Source: Pseudomonas graminis (GTDB lineage Bacteria; Pseudomonadota; Gammaproteobacteria; Pseudomonadales; Pseudomonadaceae). From it: DNA of 64,000 bases. Where the stretch lies: contig NZ_MTSB01000011.1 in the NCBI RefSeq assembly GCF_002093745.1, positions 1 through 64,000 on the forward strand. The letters are read 5' to 3'. The notes under the pieces are model-generated. The model did no database searches. It was not told the DNA's origin and worked only from the letters and a program-made list of their open reading frames with translations. The stretch's first letter is position 1; every line of letters starts with the position of its first letter. The translations under genes and the position numbers were made by a program. This document shows, piece after piece, positions 56,559 through 64,000 of this stretch.

Positions 56559-56888
56559 ATGAGCCAAGGTGTTGAATTTAATCGCTTGATGTTGGATATG
56601 CGGGCCATGCAGATGGATGCGATGTCTGCCCCCAAGCCCGTGTCCGGCGCGCAGGAAGCCGGCGCCAGCAGCTTTGCCGACATGCTTGGCCAGGCCGTGA
56701 ACAAGGTTGCTCAGACCCAGCAGGCTTCCAGCCAGCTGGCCAGTGCGTTTGAAGTCGGCAAGAGTGGCATCGATCTGACAGACGTCATGATTTCGTCGCA
56801 GAAAGCCAGTGTGTCTTTCCAGGCATTGACCCAGGTTCGCAACAAGCTGGTTCAGGCGTATCAAGACATCATGCAGATGCCGGTTTAA
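56559..56888 (+). CDS. fliE: Flagellar hook-basal body protein FliE
   Basis: This encodes 109 residues from ATG 56559. [13 protein letters not shown] near residue 38 and the C-terminal [22 protein letters not shown] identify it. FliE links the MS ring to the rod. It is first in the fliEFGHIJ operon behind a sigma-54 promoter. Confidence 0.97.
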   Translation: MSQGVEFNRLMLDMRAMQMDAMSAPKPVSGAQEAGASSFADMLGQAVNKVAQTQQASSQLASAFEVGKSGIDLTDVMISSQKASVSFQALTQVRNKLVQAYQDIMQMPV

Positions 56889-56903
56889 GGGACGTACTGA
56901 GTC

Positions 56904-58691
56904 ATGGCCGAAGCAACAGCCGATCCGGTTCCCGCTAGAGCGGGCGCTTCCGAAAGAAAACCGCTGTTTGGTTTGTCTTTTCTGGAAAATCTTTCCGAAA
57001 TGACCATGCTGCGTCAGGTCGGCCTCATGGTCGGTCTGGCGGCGAGCGTGGCCATCGGCTTTGCCGTGGTGCTCTGGTCCCAGCAGCCTGACTATCGTCC
57101 GCTGTATGGCAGTCTGGCCGGCATGGACAGCAAGCAGATCATGGACACGCTGACGGCAGCCAACATCAATTACACCGTCGAGCCCAACTCCGGTGCCTTG
57201 CTGGTCAAGTCCGATGACGTGCAGCGCGCGCGCATTCAGCTGGCTCAGGCCGGCGTGGTACAGAACGACGCCAACATCGGCTTTGAAATTCTTGACAAGG
57301 ACCAGGGGCTGGGGACCAGTCAGTTCATGGAAGCCACACGTTATCGTCGTGGTCTGGAAGGCGAACTGGCGCGTACCATCTCGGCCCTGAACAACGTCAA
57401 GGCTGCTCGTGTACACCTGGCCATTCCGAAAAGCTCGGTGTTCGTCCGTGACGATCGCAAACCAAGCGCTTCGGTGCTGGTCGAGCTGTATGCCGGCCGT
57501 TCGCTGGAGCCGAGCCAGGTTCTGGCCATCATCAATCTGGTGGCCACCAGCGTTCCCGAATTGAGCAAGTCGCAGATCACCGTGGTGGACCAGAAGGGCG
57601 CTCTGCTGTCCGATCAGGCGGAAAACTCCGAGCTGACCATGGCTGGCAAGCAGTTTGATTACAGCCGCCGCATGGAAGGCATGCTGACCCAGCGCGTGCA
57701 GAATATTCTGCAGCCGATTCTGGGCAATGATCGCTACAAAGCTGAAGTGTCGGCAGTGGTGGATTTCAGTGCTGTCGAGTCAACAGCCGAAAGTTTCAAC
57801 CCTGACCAGCCGGCCTTGCGCAGCGAGCAATCGGTCAATGAACAACGCTCCAGCAGCTCGAGCTCGGGGGGCGTTCCGGGGGCATTGAGCAATCAACCGC
57901 CAGGTCCGGCGACCGCTCCGCAGACTGCCGGAGGCGGTGCGGCGGGTGCGGCCGGTCCAATCGCGCCGGGTCAGCCGCTGCTCGACGCCAACGGTCAGCA
58001 GATCATGGACCCGGCCACCGGTCAGCCAGCGCTGGCGCCGTTCCCGGCTGACAAGCGTGTGCAGTCGACCAAGAACTTTGAACTGGACCGCTCCATCAGC
58101 CACACCAAACAGCAGCAGGGCCGTTTGACCCGTCTGTCGGTGGCGGTGGTGGTCGATGACATGGTCAAGACCAATGCTGCCAACGGCGAAGTTACCCGTG
58201 CGCCGTGGAGCGCCGCAGACTTGGCCCGCTTCACGCGTCTGGTACAGGATGCGGTCGGTTTCGACGCCAGCCGTGGTGACAGCGTCAGCGTGATCAACGT
58301 GCCGTTCTCCAGTGAGCGCGCGGAAGTCTTGCCCGAAGCCTCGTTCTACTCGCAACCCTGGTTCTGGGACATCATCAAACAGGCCGTGGGTGTGATCTTC
58401 ATCCTGATCCTGGTGTTCGGTGTGCTGCGTCCGGTGTTGAACAACATCACCAACGGCAAGAGCAAGCAACTGGCCGCGTTCGGTGGCGGCGACGCCGAAC
58501 TCGGTGGCATGGGCGGGCTGGACGGCGAACTGTCCAACGACCGTGTAAGCCTGGGCGGTCCGCAGAGTATCTTGCTGCCTAGCCCGACCGAGGGTTATGA
58601 CGCACAGCTGAATGCAATCAAGAGTTTGGTGGCTGAGGACCCTGGCCGCGTGGCTCAGGTTGTGAAAGAGTGGATCAACACTGATGAATGA
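56904..58691 (+). CDS. fliF: Flagellar MS-ring protein FliF
   Basis: This encodes 595 residues. Two membrane helices (around G-L-M-V-G-L-A-A-S-V-A-I-G-F near residue 38, and G-V-I-F-I-L-I-L-V-F near residue 500) flank a large periplasmic region with the ring-building motifs. A Pro/Gly/Ala-rich loop (~310-370) lies within the latter. The cytoplasmic C-terminus binds FliG, whose start overlaps the fliF stop. Confidence 0.98.
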   Translation: MAEATADPVPARAGASERKPLFGLSFLENLSEMTMLRQVGLMVGLAASVAIGFAVVLWSQQPDYRPLYGSLAGMDSKQIMDTLTAANINYTVEPNSGALLVKSDDVQRARIQLAQAGVVQNDANIGFEILDKDQGLGTSQFMEATRYRRGLEGELARTISALNNVKAARVHLAIPKSSVFVRDDRKPSASVLVELYAGRSLEPSQVLAIINLVATSVPELSKSQITVVDQKGALLSDQAENSELTMAGKQFDYSRRMEGMLTQRVQNILQPILGNDRYKAEVSAVVDFSAVESTAESFNPDQPALRSEQSVNEQRSSSSSSGGVPGALSNQPPGPATAPQTAGGGAAGAAGPIAPGQPLLDANGQQIMDPATGQPALAPFPADKRVQSTKNFELDRSISHTKQQQGRLTRLSVAVVVDDMVKTNAANGEVTRAPWSAADLARFTRLVQDAVGFDASRGDSVSVINVPFSSERAEVLPEASFYSQPWFWDIIKQAVGVIFILILVFGVLRPVLNNITNGKSKQLAAFGGGDAELGGMGGLDGELSNDRVSLGGPQSILLPSPTEGYDAQLNAIKSLVAEDPGRVAQVVKEWINTDE

Positions 58692-59700
58692 ACGAGCCAT
58701 GGTAGCCAAACTCTCCAAAGTTGAAAAAGCGGCTGTACTGTTACTCTCACTGGGTGAAACCGACGCGGCGCAGGTGCTACGGCACATGGGCCCCAAGGAA
58801 GTCCAGAAGGTGGGTGTGGCCATGGCTCAGATGCGCAATGTGCATCGCGAGCAGGTTGAAGAGGTCATGAGCGAGTTTGTCGACATCGTCGGCGATCAGA
58901 CCAGCCTCGGTGTCGGTTCCGATGGTTATATCCGCAAAATGCTGACTCAGGCATTGGGCGAGGACAAGGCCAACGGTCTGATCGACCGTATTCTGCTGGG
59001 TGGCAACACCAGCGGCCTGGACAGCCTCAAGTGGATGGAGCCGCGCGCGGTTGCTGACGTGATCCGTTTCGAGCACCCGCAGATTCAAGCCATTGTGGTG
59101 GCGTATCTGGATGCCGATCAGGCCGGTGAAGTACTCGGGCATTTCGATCACAAGGTCCGGCTGGATATCATTCTGCGCGTATCGTCGCTCAACACCGTGC
59201 AGCCTGCGGCACTGAAAGAACTCAACCAGATTCTCGAGAAGCAGTTCTCCGGTAATGCCAACACGTCGCGTACCACCCTGGGTGGCATCAAGCGTGCGGC
59301 CGATATCATGAACTTCCTCGACAGCTCTATCGAAGGCGCACTCATGGATTCGATTCGCGAGGTCGACGAAGACCTTTCGGTGCAGATCGAAGACCTCATG
59401 TTCGTTTTCAACAACCTGTCCGACGTCGACGACCGCGGCATTCAGGCGCTGTTGCGCGAAGTGTCCTCGGACGTGCTGGTGCTGGCGCTCAAGGGTTCGG
59501 ACGAGGCGATCAAGGAAAAAATCTTCAAGAACATGTCCAAGCGTGCTGCCGAACTGCTGCGCGACGACCTGGAAGCCAAGGGTCCTGTACGTGTCAGCGA
59601 TGTGGAAACCGCCCAGAAAGAAATCCTCACCATTGCGCGTCGTATGGCCGAGGCCGGCGAGATCGTACTCGGTGGCAAAGGTGGCGAGGAAATGATCTAA
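58684..59700 (+). CDS. fliG: Flagellar motor switch protein FliG
   Basis: This encodes 338 residues, starting 8 bp inside fliF. The N-domain (K-A-A-V-L-L-L-S-L-G-E), the middle domain (F-E-H-P-Q-I-Q-A-I-V) and the C-terminal torque domain with the charged helix R-E-V-S-S-D-V-L-V-L-A-L-K are all present. It couples stator movement to rotor rotation. Confidence 0.98.
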   Translation: MNERAMVAKLSKVEKAAVLLLSLGETDAAQVLRHMGPKEVQKVGVAMAQMRNVHREQVEEVMSEFVDIVGDQTSLGVGSDGYIRKMLTQALGEDKANGLIDRILLGGNTSGLDSLKWMEPRAVADVIRFEHPQIQAIVVAYLDADQAGEVLGHFDHKVRLDIILRVSSLNTVQPAALKELNQILEKQFSGNANTSRTTLGGIKRAADIMNFLDSSIEGALMDSIREVDEDLSVQIEDLMFVFNNLSDVDDRGIQALLREVSSDVLVLALKGSDEAIKEKIFKNMSKRAAELLRDDLEAKGPVRVSDVETAQKEILTIARRMAEAGEIVLGGKGGEEMI

Positions 59701-59715
59701 GGATTCAGCTGACTC

Positions 59716-60534
59716 ATGTCCACTCCCAATAAAGAACTGGCCAGCGACCTCATTCGCGCCAAGGACGCCGGGACGCTCGATATCTGGGCGTTACCCAGCT
59801 TCGATCCTCATGTGGAGCCCGAGCCTGAACCCGAGCCAGAACCTGTCGACGAACCGGTCGAGATGGAAGAGGTGCCGCTGGACGAAGTTCAGCCGCTGAC
59901 CCTGGAAGAGCTGGAAAGCATTCGCCAGGAAGCCTGGAACGAAGGCTTTGCCACGGGTGAAAAAGAAGGTTTTCACAGCACTCAGCTCAAGGTCCGTCAG
60001 GAAGCGGAAGTTGCCCTGACGGCGAAGATCGCCAGCCTCGAACAGTTGATGGGTCACCTGCTGGAGCCCATTGCCGAGCAGGACACGCAGATCGAAAAAG
60101 CCGTCATCCATCTGGTCGAACACATCGCGCGCAAGGTGATTCAGCGCGAGTTGCTGACCGACTCCGGGCAGATCGCCAGTGTTTTGCGTGACGCGCTGAA
60201 GCTGCTGCCGATGGGCGCGCAGAACCTGCGAATCTTTATCAATCCTCAGGACTTCCTGCTGGTCAAGGCCATGCGCGAGCGTCATGAAGAGGCCTGGAAG
60301 ATTGTCGAAGACGAAGACTTGCTGCCGGGCGGTTGCCGGATTGAAACCGAACACAGCCGTATCGATGCCAGCGTTGAAACACGCATCGCGCTGGCGATTT
60401 CCAAGATGCACGATCAGTTGCACGAGCAGGTTACTCATCCTGCTGCCGCAGACCTGAGCGTTGATCTGGAGACCGCGCCGATAAAAGCCTCCGGCCCTGC
60501 AGAATCTGACGCGGACACCCTCGATGCGCCTTGA
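59716..60534 (+). CDS. fliH: Flagellar export apparatus negative regulator FliH
   Basis: This encodes 272 residues. A Glu-Pro repeat (E-P-E-P-E-P, residues ~35-45) and an acidic stretch precede the coiled coil ([10 protein letters not shown]) and the C-terminal V-ATPase-E-like domain. The C-terminal acidic tail is predicted unstructured. FliH binds and restrains the export ATPase FliI; fliI begins 11 bp inside its 3' end. Confidence 0.93.
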   Translation: MSTPNKELASDLIRAKDAGTLDIWALPSFDPHVEPEPEPEPEPVDEPVEMEEVPLDEVQPLTLEELESIRQEAWNEGFATGEKEGFHSTQLKVRQEAEVALTAKIASLEQLMGHLLEPIAEQDTQIEKAVIHLVEHIARKVIQRELLTDSGQIASVLRDALKLLPMGAQNLRIFINPQDFLLVKAMRERHEEAWKIVEDEDLLPGGCRIETEHSRIDASVETRIALAISKMHDQLHEQVTHPAAADLSVDLETAPIKASGPAESDADTLDAP

Positions 60535-61882
60535 TCGCACCAGCTTCGGCAAACGGCTCGGCTCGTACGCCGAGTCGATCAGCCTGCCTGCCCAGCCAGT
60601 CGTGGAAGGGCGCCTGCTGCGCATGGTCGGCCTGACACTCGAAGCCGAAGGCATGCGAGCGGCAATGGGCAGTCGTTGCATGGTCATCAACGACGACAGC
60701 CATCATCCGGTGGAAGTCGAGGCCGAGGTGATGGGGTTTTCGGGCGGCAAGGTGTTTTTGATGCCAGTCGGCAGCGTGGCCGGTATCGCGCCAGGTGCGC
60801 GCGTCGTGCCGCTTGCCGACACCGGTCGTCTGCCGATGGGCATGAGCATGCTGGGGCGCGTGCTGGACGGCGCGGGGCGGCCGCTGGACGGCCGTTCGCC
60901 GATCAAGGCCGAAGACTGGGTGCCGATGGACGGCCCGACCATCAACCCGCTCAAGCGTGACCCGATCAGCCAGCCACTGGATGTCGGCATTCGTTGCATC
61001 AACGGTTTATTGACGGTCGGTCGCGGCCAGCGTCTCGGGCTGTTTGCCGGTACGGGCGTGGGCAAGAGCGTGTTGCTGGGCATGATGACGCGCTTTACCG
61101 AGGCGGACATTATTGTCGTCGGCCTGATCGGTGAACGGGGCCGGGAGGTCAAGGAGTTCATCGAGCATATTCTGGGCGAAGAGGGCCTCAAGCGCTCGGT
61201 GGTGGTCGCCTCGCCGGCGGACGATGCGCCTCTGATGCGTCTGCGTGCGGCGATGTACTGCACGCGCATTGCCGAATACTTTCGTGACAAAGGCAAAAAC
61301 GTTCTGTTGCTGATGGATTCCCTGACACGTTTCGCACAGGCTCAGCGTGAAATCGCCCTGGCCATCGGCGAGCCGCCGGCGACCAAGGGTTATCCGCCGT
61401 CAGTGTTCGCCCGCCTGCCGAAACTGGTCGAGCGCGCCGGCAATGCCGAAAAGGGCGGTGGCTCCATCACTGCGTTCTACACGGTGCTGTCGGAAGGCGA
61501 TGACCAGCAGGACCCGATAGCGGACTCCGCACGGGGTGTACTCGACGGCCACATCGTGCTGTCCCGGCGTCTGGCCGAAGAGGGGCATTACCCGGCCATC
61601 GACATCGAAGCGTCCATCAGCCGGGTCATGCCCGCTGTGGTCAGCCCCGAGCACATGGCCCGGGCGCAACATTTCAAGCAGCTGTGGTCGCGTTATCAGC
61701 AGACCCGCGACTTGATCAGTGTGGGGGCCTATGTGGCCGGTGGCGACCGTGAAACCGACATGGCCATTGCCTTGCACCCGGTGCTGGTGCGTTATCAGCG
61801 TCAGGCCCTGCGCGAGAATGAAAGCATGCAGGGCAGCGGCGATGCCCTGGCGTCGATATTCGCCCCGGCACCTGGCGGCTGA
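60524..61882 (+). CDS. fliI: Flagellum-specific ATPase FliI
   Basis: This encodes 452 residues. Walker A A-G-T-G-V-G-K-S is at ~175-182 and Walker [12 protein letters not shown] near 265, with [14 protein letters not shown] downstream, as in F1-type export ATPases. It energises and unfolds substrates for the flagellar type III export gate. Confidence 0.98.
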   Translation: MRLDRTSFGKRLGSYAESISLPAQPVVEGRLLRMVGLTLEAEGMRAAMGSRCMVINDDSHHPVEVEAEVMGFSGGKVFLMPVGSVAGIAPGARVVPLADTGRLPMGMSMLGRVLDGAGRPLDGRSPIKAEDWVPMDGPTINPLKRDPISQPLDVGIRCINGLLTVGRGQRLGLFAGTGVGKSVLLGMMTRFTEADIIVVGLIGERGREVKEFIEHILGEEGLKRSVVVASPADDAPLMRLRAAMYCTRIAEYFRDKGKNVLLLMDSLTRFAQAQREIALAIGEPPATKGYPPSVFARLPKLVERAGNAEKGGGSITAFYTVLSEGDDQQDPIADSARGVLDGHIVLSRRLAEEGHYPAIDIEASISRVMPAVVSPEHMARAQHFKQLWSRYQQTRDLISVGAYVAGGDRETDMAIALHPVLVRYQRQALRENESMQGSGDALASIFAPAPGG

Positions 61883-61888
61883 TAGGTC

Positions 61889-62338
61889 ATGGCCCAGAGT
61901 CGAGCAGCGCGTCTGGCGCCCGTGGTCGAGATGGCCGAAGCCGCCGAGCGGACAGCGGCTCAGCGGCTCGGGCACTTTCAGGGGCAGGTCAATCTGGCCA
62001 ACAACAAATTGCAGGAGCTGGACCAGTTTCGGCAGGATTATCAGCAGCAATGGCTGCAGCGCGGCAGCGCCGGGGTTTCCGGCCAGTGGTTGCTCGGCTA
62101 TCAACGTTTTCTCAGCCAGCTTGACGTCGCCGTCGCCCAGCAATACAAGAGTCTGGAGTGGCACAAGACCAACCTCGATAGGGCGCGCACCGCCTGGCAG
62201 GATTGCTACGCACGGGTCGAGGGTTTGCGCAAGCTGGTGCAGCGCTACATGGACGAAGCACGCAGGCTTGAGGACAAGCGGGAGCAGAAGCTGCTGGACG
62301 AGTTGTCCCAGCGTTTGCCCCGTCATGAACAATTCTGA
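61889..62338 (+). CDS. fliJ: Flagellar export chaperone FliJ
   Basis: This encodes 149 residues, six bases after fliI, forming one long helical hairpin (coiled coil) rich in Gln, Arg and Glu, as FliJ should. It sits as the stalk in the FliI ring and helps chaperone recycling. Confidence 0.93.
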   Translation: MAQSRAARLAPVVEMAEAAERTAAQRLGHFQGQVNLANNKLQELDQFRQDYQQQWLQRGSAGVSGQWLLGYQRFLSQLDVAVAQQYKSLEWHKTNLDRARTAWQDCYARVEGLRKLVQRYMDEARRLEDKREQKLLDELSQRLPRHEQF

Positions 62339-62421
62339 TTTTTTGACTCAATCCGGCCCGGCTCACTCTCGGTCTGGTCTACGCTCACATTGTCTCGTTG
62401 ATGAAACACCTCGGAGTCCCC

Positions 62422-62724
62422 ATGACAGTCACTTCCGAACTTTCGGCCGATGGTCGCCAGTTGACCCTTTTCATCGAGGGACGCTTCGATTTTGCTGCGC
62501 ACCAGGATTTCCGCGCGGCGTATGAGGAATCTCCGCAGGACCTGAGCTACGTGGTGGACCTGCTTGGCACGCATTACCTGGACAGTTCTGCGCTGGGAAT
62601 GCTGTTGCTGCTGCGTGATCATGCCGGCGGTGACAAGGCTGTTGTTCGTCTGATCAACTGCACGCCGGACGTCCGCACCATCCTCGCCATCTCCAATTTT
62701 TCGAAGTTGTTCCAGATAGGCTGA
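62422..62724 (+). CDS. STAS-domain anti-sigma factor antagonist (HsbA-like)
   Basis: This encodes 100 residues from ATG 62422 behind CGGAG. The STAS fold is clear, with the phosphorylatable segment Y-L-D-S-S-A-L-G-M-L (Ser55/Ser56). In P. aeruginosa the related HsbA works with the phosphatase/kinase HsbR and binds FlgM, linking flagella and surface growth. Here it follows fliJ and is only 4 bp from the HsbR-like gene. The functional equivalence is inferred from architecture and context. Confidence 0.85.
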   Translation: MTVTSELSADGRQLTLFIEGRFDFAAHQDFRAAYEESPQDLSYVVDLLGTHYLDSSALGMLLLLRDHAGGDKAVVRLINCTPDVRTILAISNFSKLFQIG

Positions 62725-62728
62725 CCCC

Positions 62729-64000
62729 TTGCAGCCCTCTCTGAAAAACCTCTGCATCCTGATCGCCGACGACAGCACCAGTGACCGATTGCTGCTGTCG
62801 ACCATCGTTGCGCGTCAGGGGCACAGAGTGTTGAGTGCTGCCAATGGCGTCGAGGCGGTGGCCATCTTCAGGTCTGAAAACCCGCATCTGATCCTGATGG
62901 ACGCCATGATGCCGGTCATGGACGGTTTCGAGGCCGCGCGGCGAATCAAGGCGCTGTCGGGGGAATCGCTGGTGCCGATCATTTTCCTGACCTCGCTGAC
63001 CGAGGGTGAAGCATTGGCGCGCTGCCTGGATGCCGGCGGTGACGACTTCATGTCCAAGCCTTACAACCCGCTGGTGCTGGCTGCCAAGATCAACGCCATG
63101 AACCGTTTGCGAGTGCTGCACGAAACCGTTCGCCAGCAGCGTGACCAGATCGCCAGGCACCATGAATACCTGCTCAATGAACAGCGTGTCGCCAAAGCCG
63201 TGTTTGATCAGGTGGCGCATGCCGGGTGTCTGGGGGCGAGCAATATCCGCTACTTGCAGTCGCCTTATGCGCTGTTCAACGGTGACCTGATGCTGGCTGC
63301 CTACACGCCGGCCGGGCACATGCAGGTGTTGCTCGGTGACTTTACCGGCCACGGTCTGCCGGCTGCCGTGGGGGCCATGCCGCTGGCTGACGTGTTCTAT
63401 GGCATGACTGCCAAAGGCTACGGCCTGGTGGAAATCCTCCGTGAGATGAACGCCAAGCTCAAGCGTATCTTGCCGGTGGACATGTTCTGTTGCGCAACGC
63501 TGTTGTGCGTCAACCTTCAGCAGCGTCAGGTCGAGGTGTGGAACGGCGGGTTGCCGGACGGCTATTTGTTGCGGGGTGCCGAAGGCGAGCATGTGCCGCT
63601 GGTGTCGAATCACCTGCCTCTGGGCATCTTGAGTGTGGAGGCCTTCGACGCGCGCACTCAGGTCTACCCGCTGGCGCCGGGGGACCGGATCTTCCTGCTG
63701 TCCGACGGTGTGCTCGATACCAGTGACAGCCGGGATGAGTTGTTCGGCGTGCAACGATTGCGTGGGGTTTTGTCCGCCAATCGCGAGCCTCATCTGCTGA
63801 TTCAGGAAATTCTTCAGGCGCTCAACGATTTCGGCGGCAAGGCGCGCGATGATGTCAGCCTGTTGGAAATCAGCGCCGTTGAAGAACCGCTTGAGCGCTT
63901 GCCGGCGCTGATGTATTCCGACAGTGGTGCGTCGAGTCCGCTGGACTGGTCGTCGAGCTTCGAGTTTCGCGCGTCGACCCTCAAGCGCTTCAATCCGCTG
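62729..64000 (+). CDS. Response regulator with PP2C phosphatase domain (HsbR-like), partial
   Basis: The gene runs off the window; 424 codons are visible. The start is taken as TTG 62729, 4 bp after the STAS gene stop, because the receiver domain begins within ten codons (L-C-I-L-I-A-D-D-S). D14/D15, phospho-acceptor D58 (L-I-L-M-D-A-M-M-P) and the lysine of S-K-P-Y are present. A coiled linker leads to a SpoIIE/PP2C phosphatase domain (G-D-F-T-G-H-G-L-P-A-A, and L-L-S-D-G-V-L-D). A C-terminal kinase-like HATPase domain, as in HsbR, would lie beyond the end. It probably switches the phosphorylation state of the STAS protein. Confidence 0.88.
   Translation, partial: MQPSLKNLCILIADDSTSDRLLLSTIVARQGHRVLSAANGVEAVAIFRSENPHLILMDAMMPVMDGFEAARRIKALSGESLVPIIFLTSLTEGEALARCLDAGGDDFMSKPYNPLVLAAKINAMNRLRVLHETVRQQRDQIARHHEYLLNEQRVAKAVFDQVAHAGCLGASNIRYLQSPYALFNGDLMLAAYTPAGHMQVLLGDFTGHGLPAAVGAMPLADVFYGMTAKGYGLVEILREMNAKLKRILPVDMFCCATLLCVNLQQRQVEVWNGGLPDGYLLRGAEGEHVPLVSNHLPLGILSVEAFDARTQVYPLAPGDRIFLLSDGVLDTSDSRDELFGVQRLRGVLSANREPHLLIQEILQALNDFGGKARDDVSLLEISAVEEPLERLPALMYSDSGASSPLDWSSSFEFRASTLKRFNPL

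Overview
The window is chromosomal DNA from a pseudomonad, most likely a member of the Pseudomonas syringae group. The 282-residue flagellin carries the syringae-type flg22/flgII-28 region and the six serines glycosylated in pv. tabaci. The fgt1-fgt2-(FabH-like) flagellin glycosylation genes lie between flgL and fliC. The fleQ-fleSR regulatory layout and the sigma-54 promoters are typical of Pseudomonas. Almost everything from about 13.9 kb onward is a polar-flagellum cluster read left to right.

Layout. (1) 0-13.9 kb, mixed genes: a small secreted protein; pobA with a divergent AraC regulator; ppnN; an SH3/coiled-coil membrane protein; an unusual REC-TPR protein overlapping a small histidine-kinase-like protein; a GT2 glycosyltransferase; a methyltransferase; a glutamine-synthetase-like enzyme; an MFS transporter. 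(2) 13.9-18.4 kb: ycgR, flgN, flgM and flgA on the minus strand, divergent from cheV-cheR. (3) 18.5-26 kb: a non-flagellar block between cheR and flgB holding cynS, a DUF1348-like gene, an unknown Ser/Thr-rich protein, a small secreted protein and a four-gene MacAB-TolC-type ABC efflux operon. (4) 26.2-40 kb: flgBCDE, a broken second flgE-like gene, then flgFGHIJKL. (5) 40-49.1 kb: fgt1, fgt2 (frameshifted), a FabH-like gene and fliC. (6) 49.1-56.3 kb: flaG, fliD, fliS, fliT, fleQ, fleS, fleR. (7) 56.5-64 kb: fliEFGHIJ, then a STAS anti-sigma antagonist and a partial response-regulator/phosphatase (HsbA/HsbR type).

Regulation visible in the sequence fits the Pseudomonas hierarchy. FleQ is the master enhancer-binding protein. 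GG-N10-GC sigma-54 promoters precede fleSR, flgB, flgF and fliE, with a possible one at flgA. Sigma-28 (FliA) promoters precede flgMN and fliC, and FlgM is the anti-sigma-28 factor.

The two most interesting findings are lesions or switches in surface-structure genes. First, a second flgE-like gene (29335-31083) is interrupted by a ~522-bp segment that sits backwards. Flipping it at the 5-bp inverted repeats CATCC/GGATG rebuilds a continuous 582-codon hook-like protein with two tandem outer-domain modules. Second, fgt2 is shifted by one base exactly at A AAA AAC, which is both a six-A run and a canonical -1 slippery heptamer. Both are read directly from the sequence; whether either is a live switch is inference.
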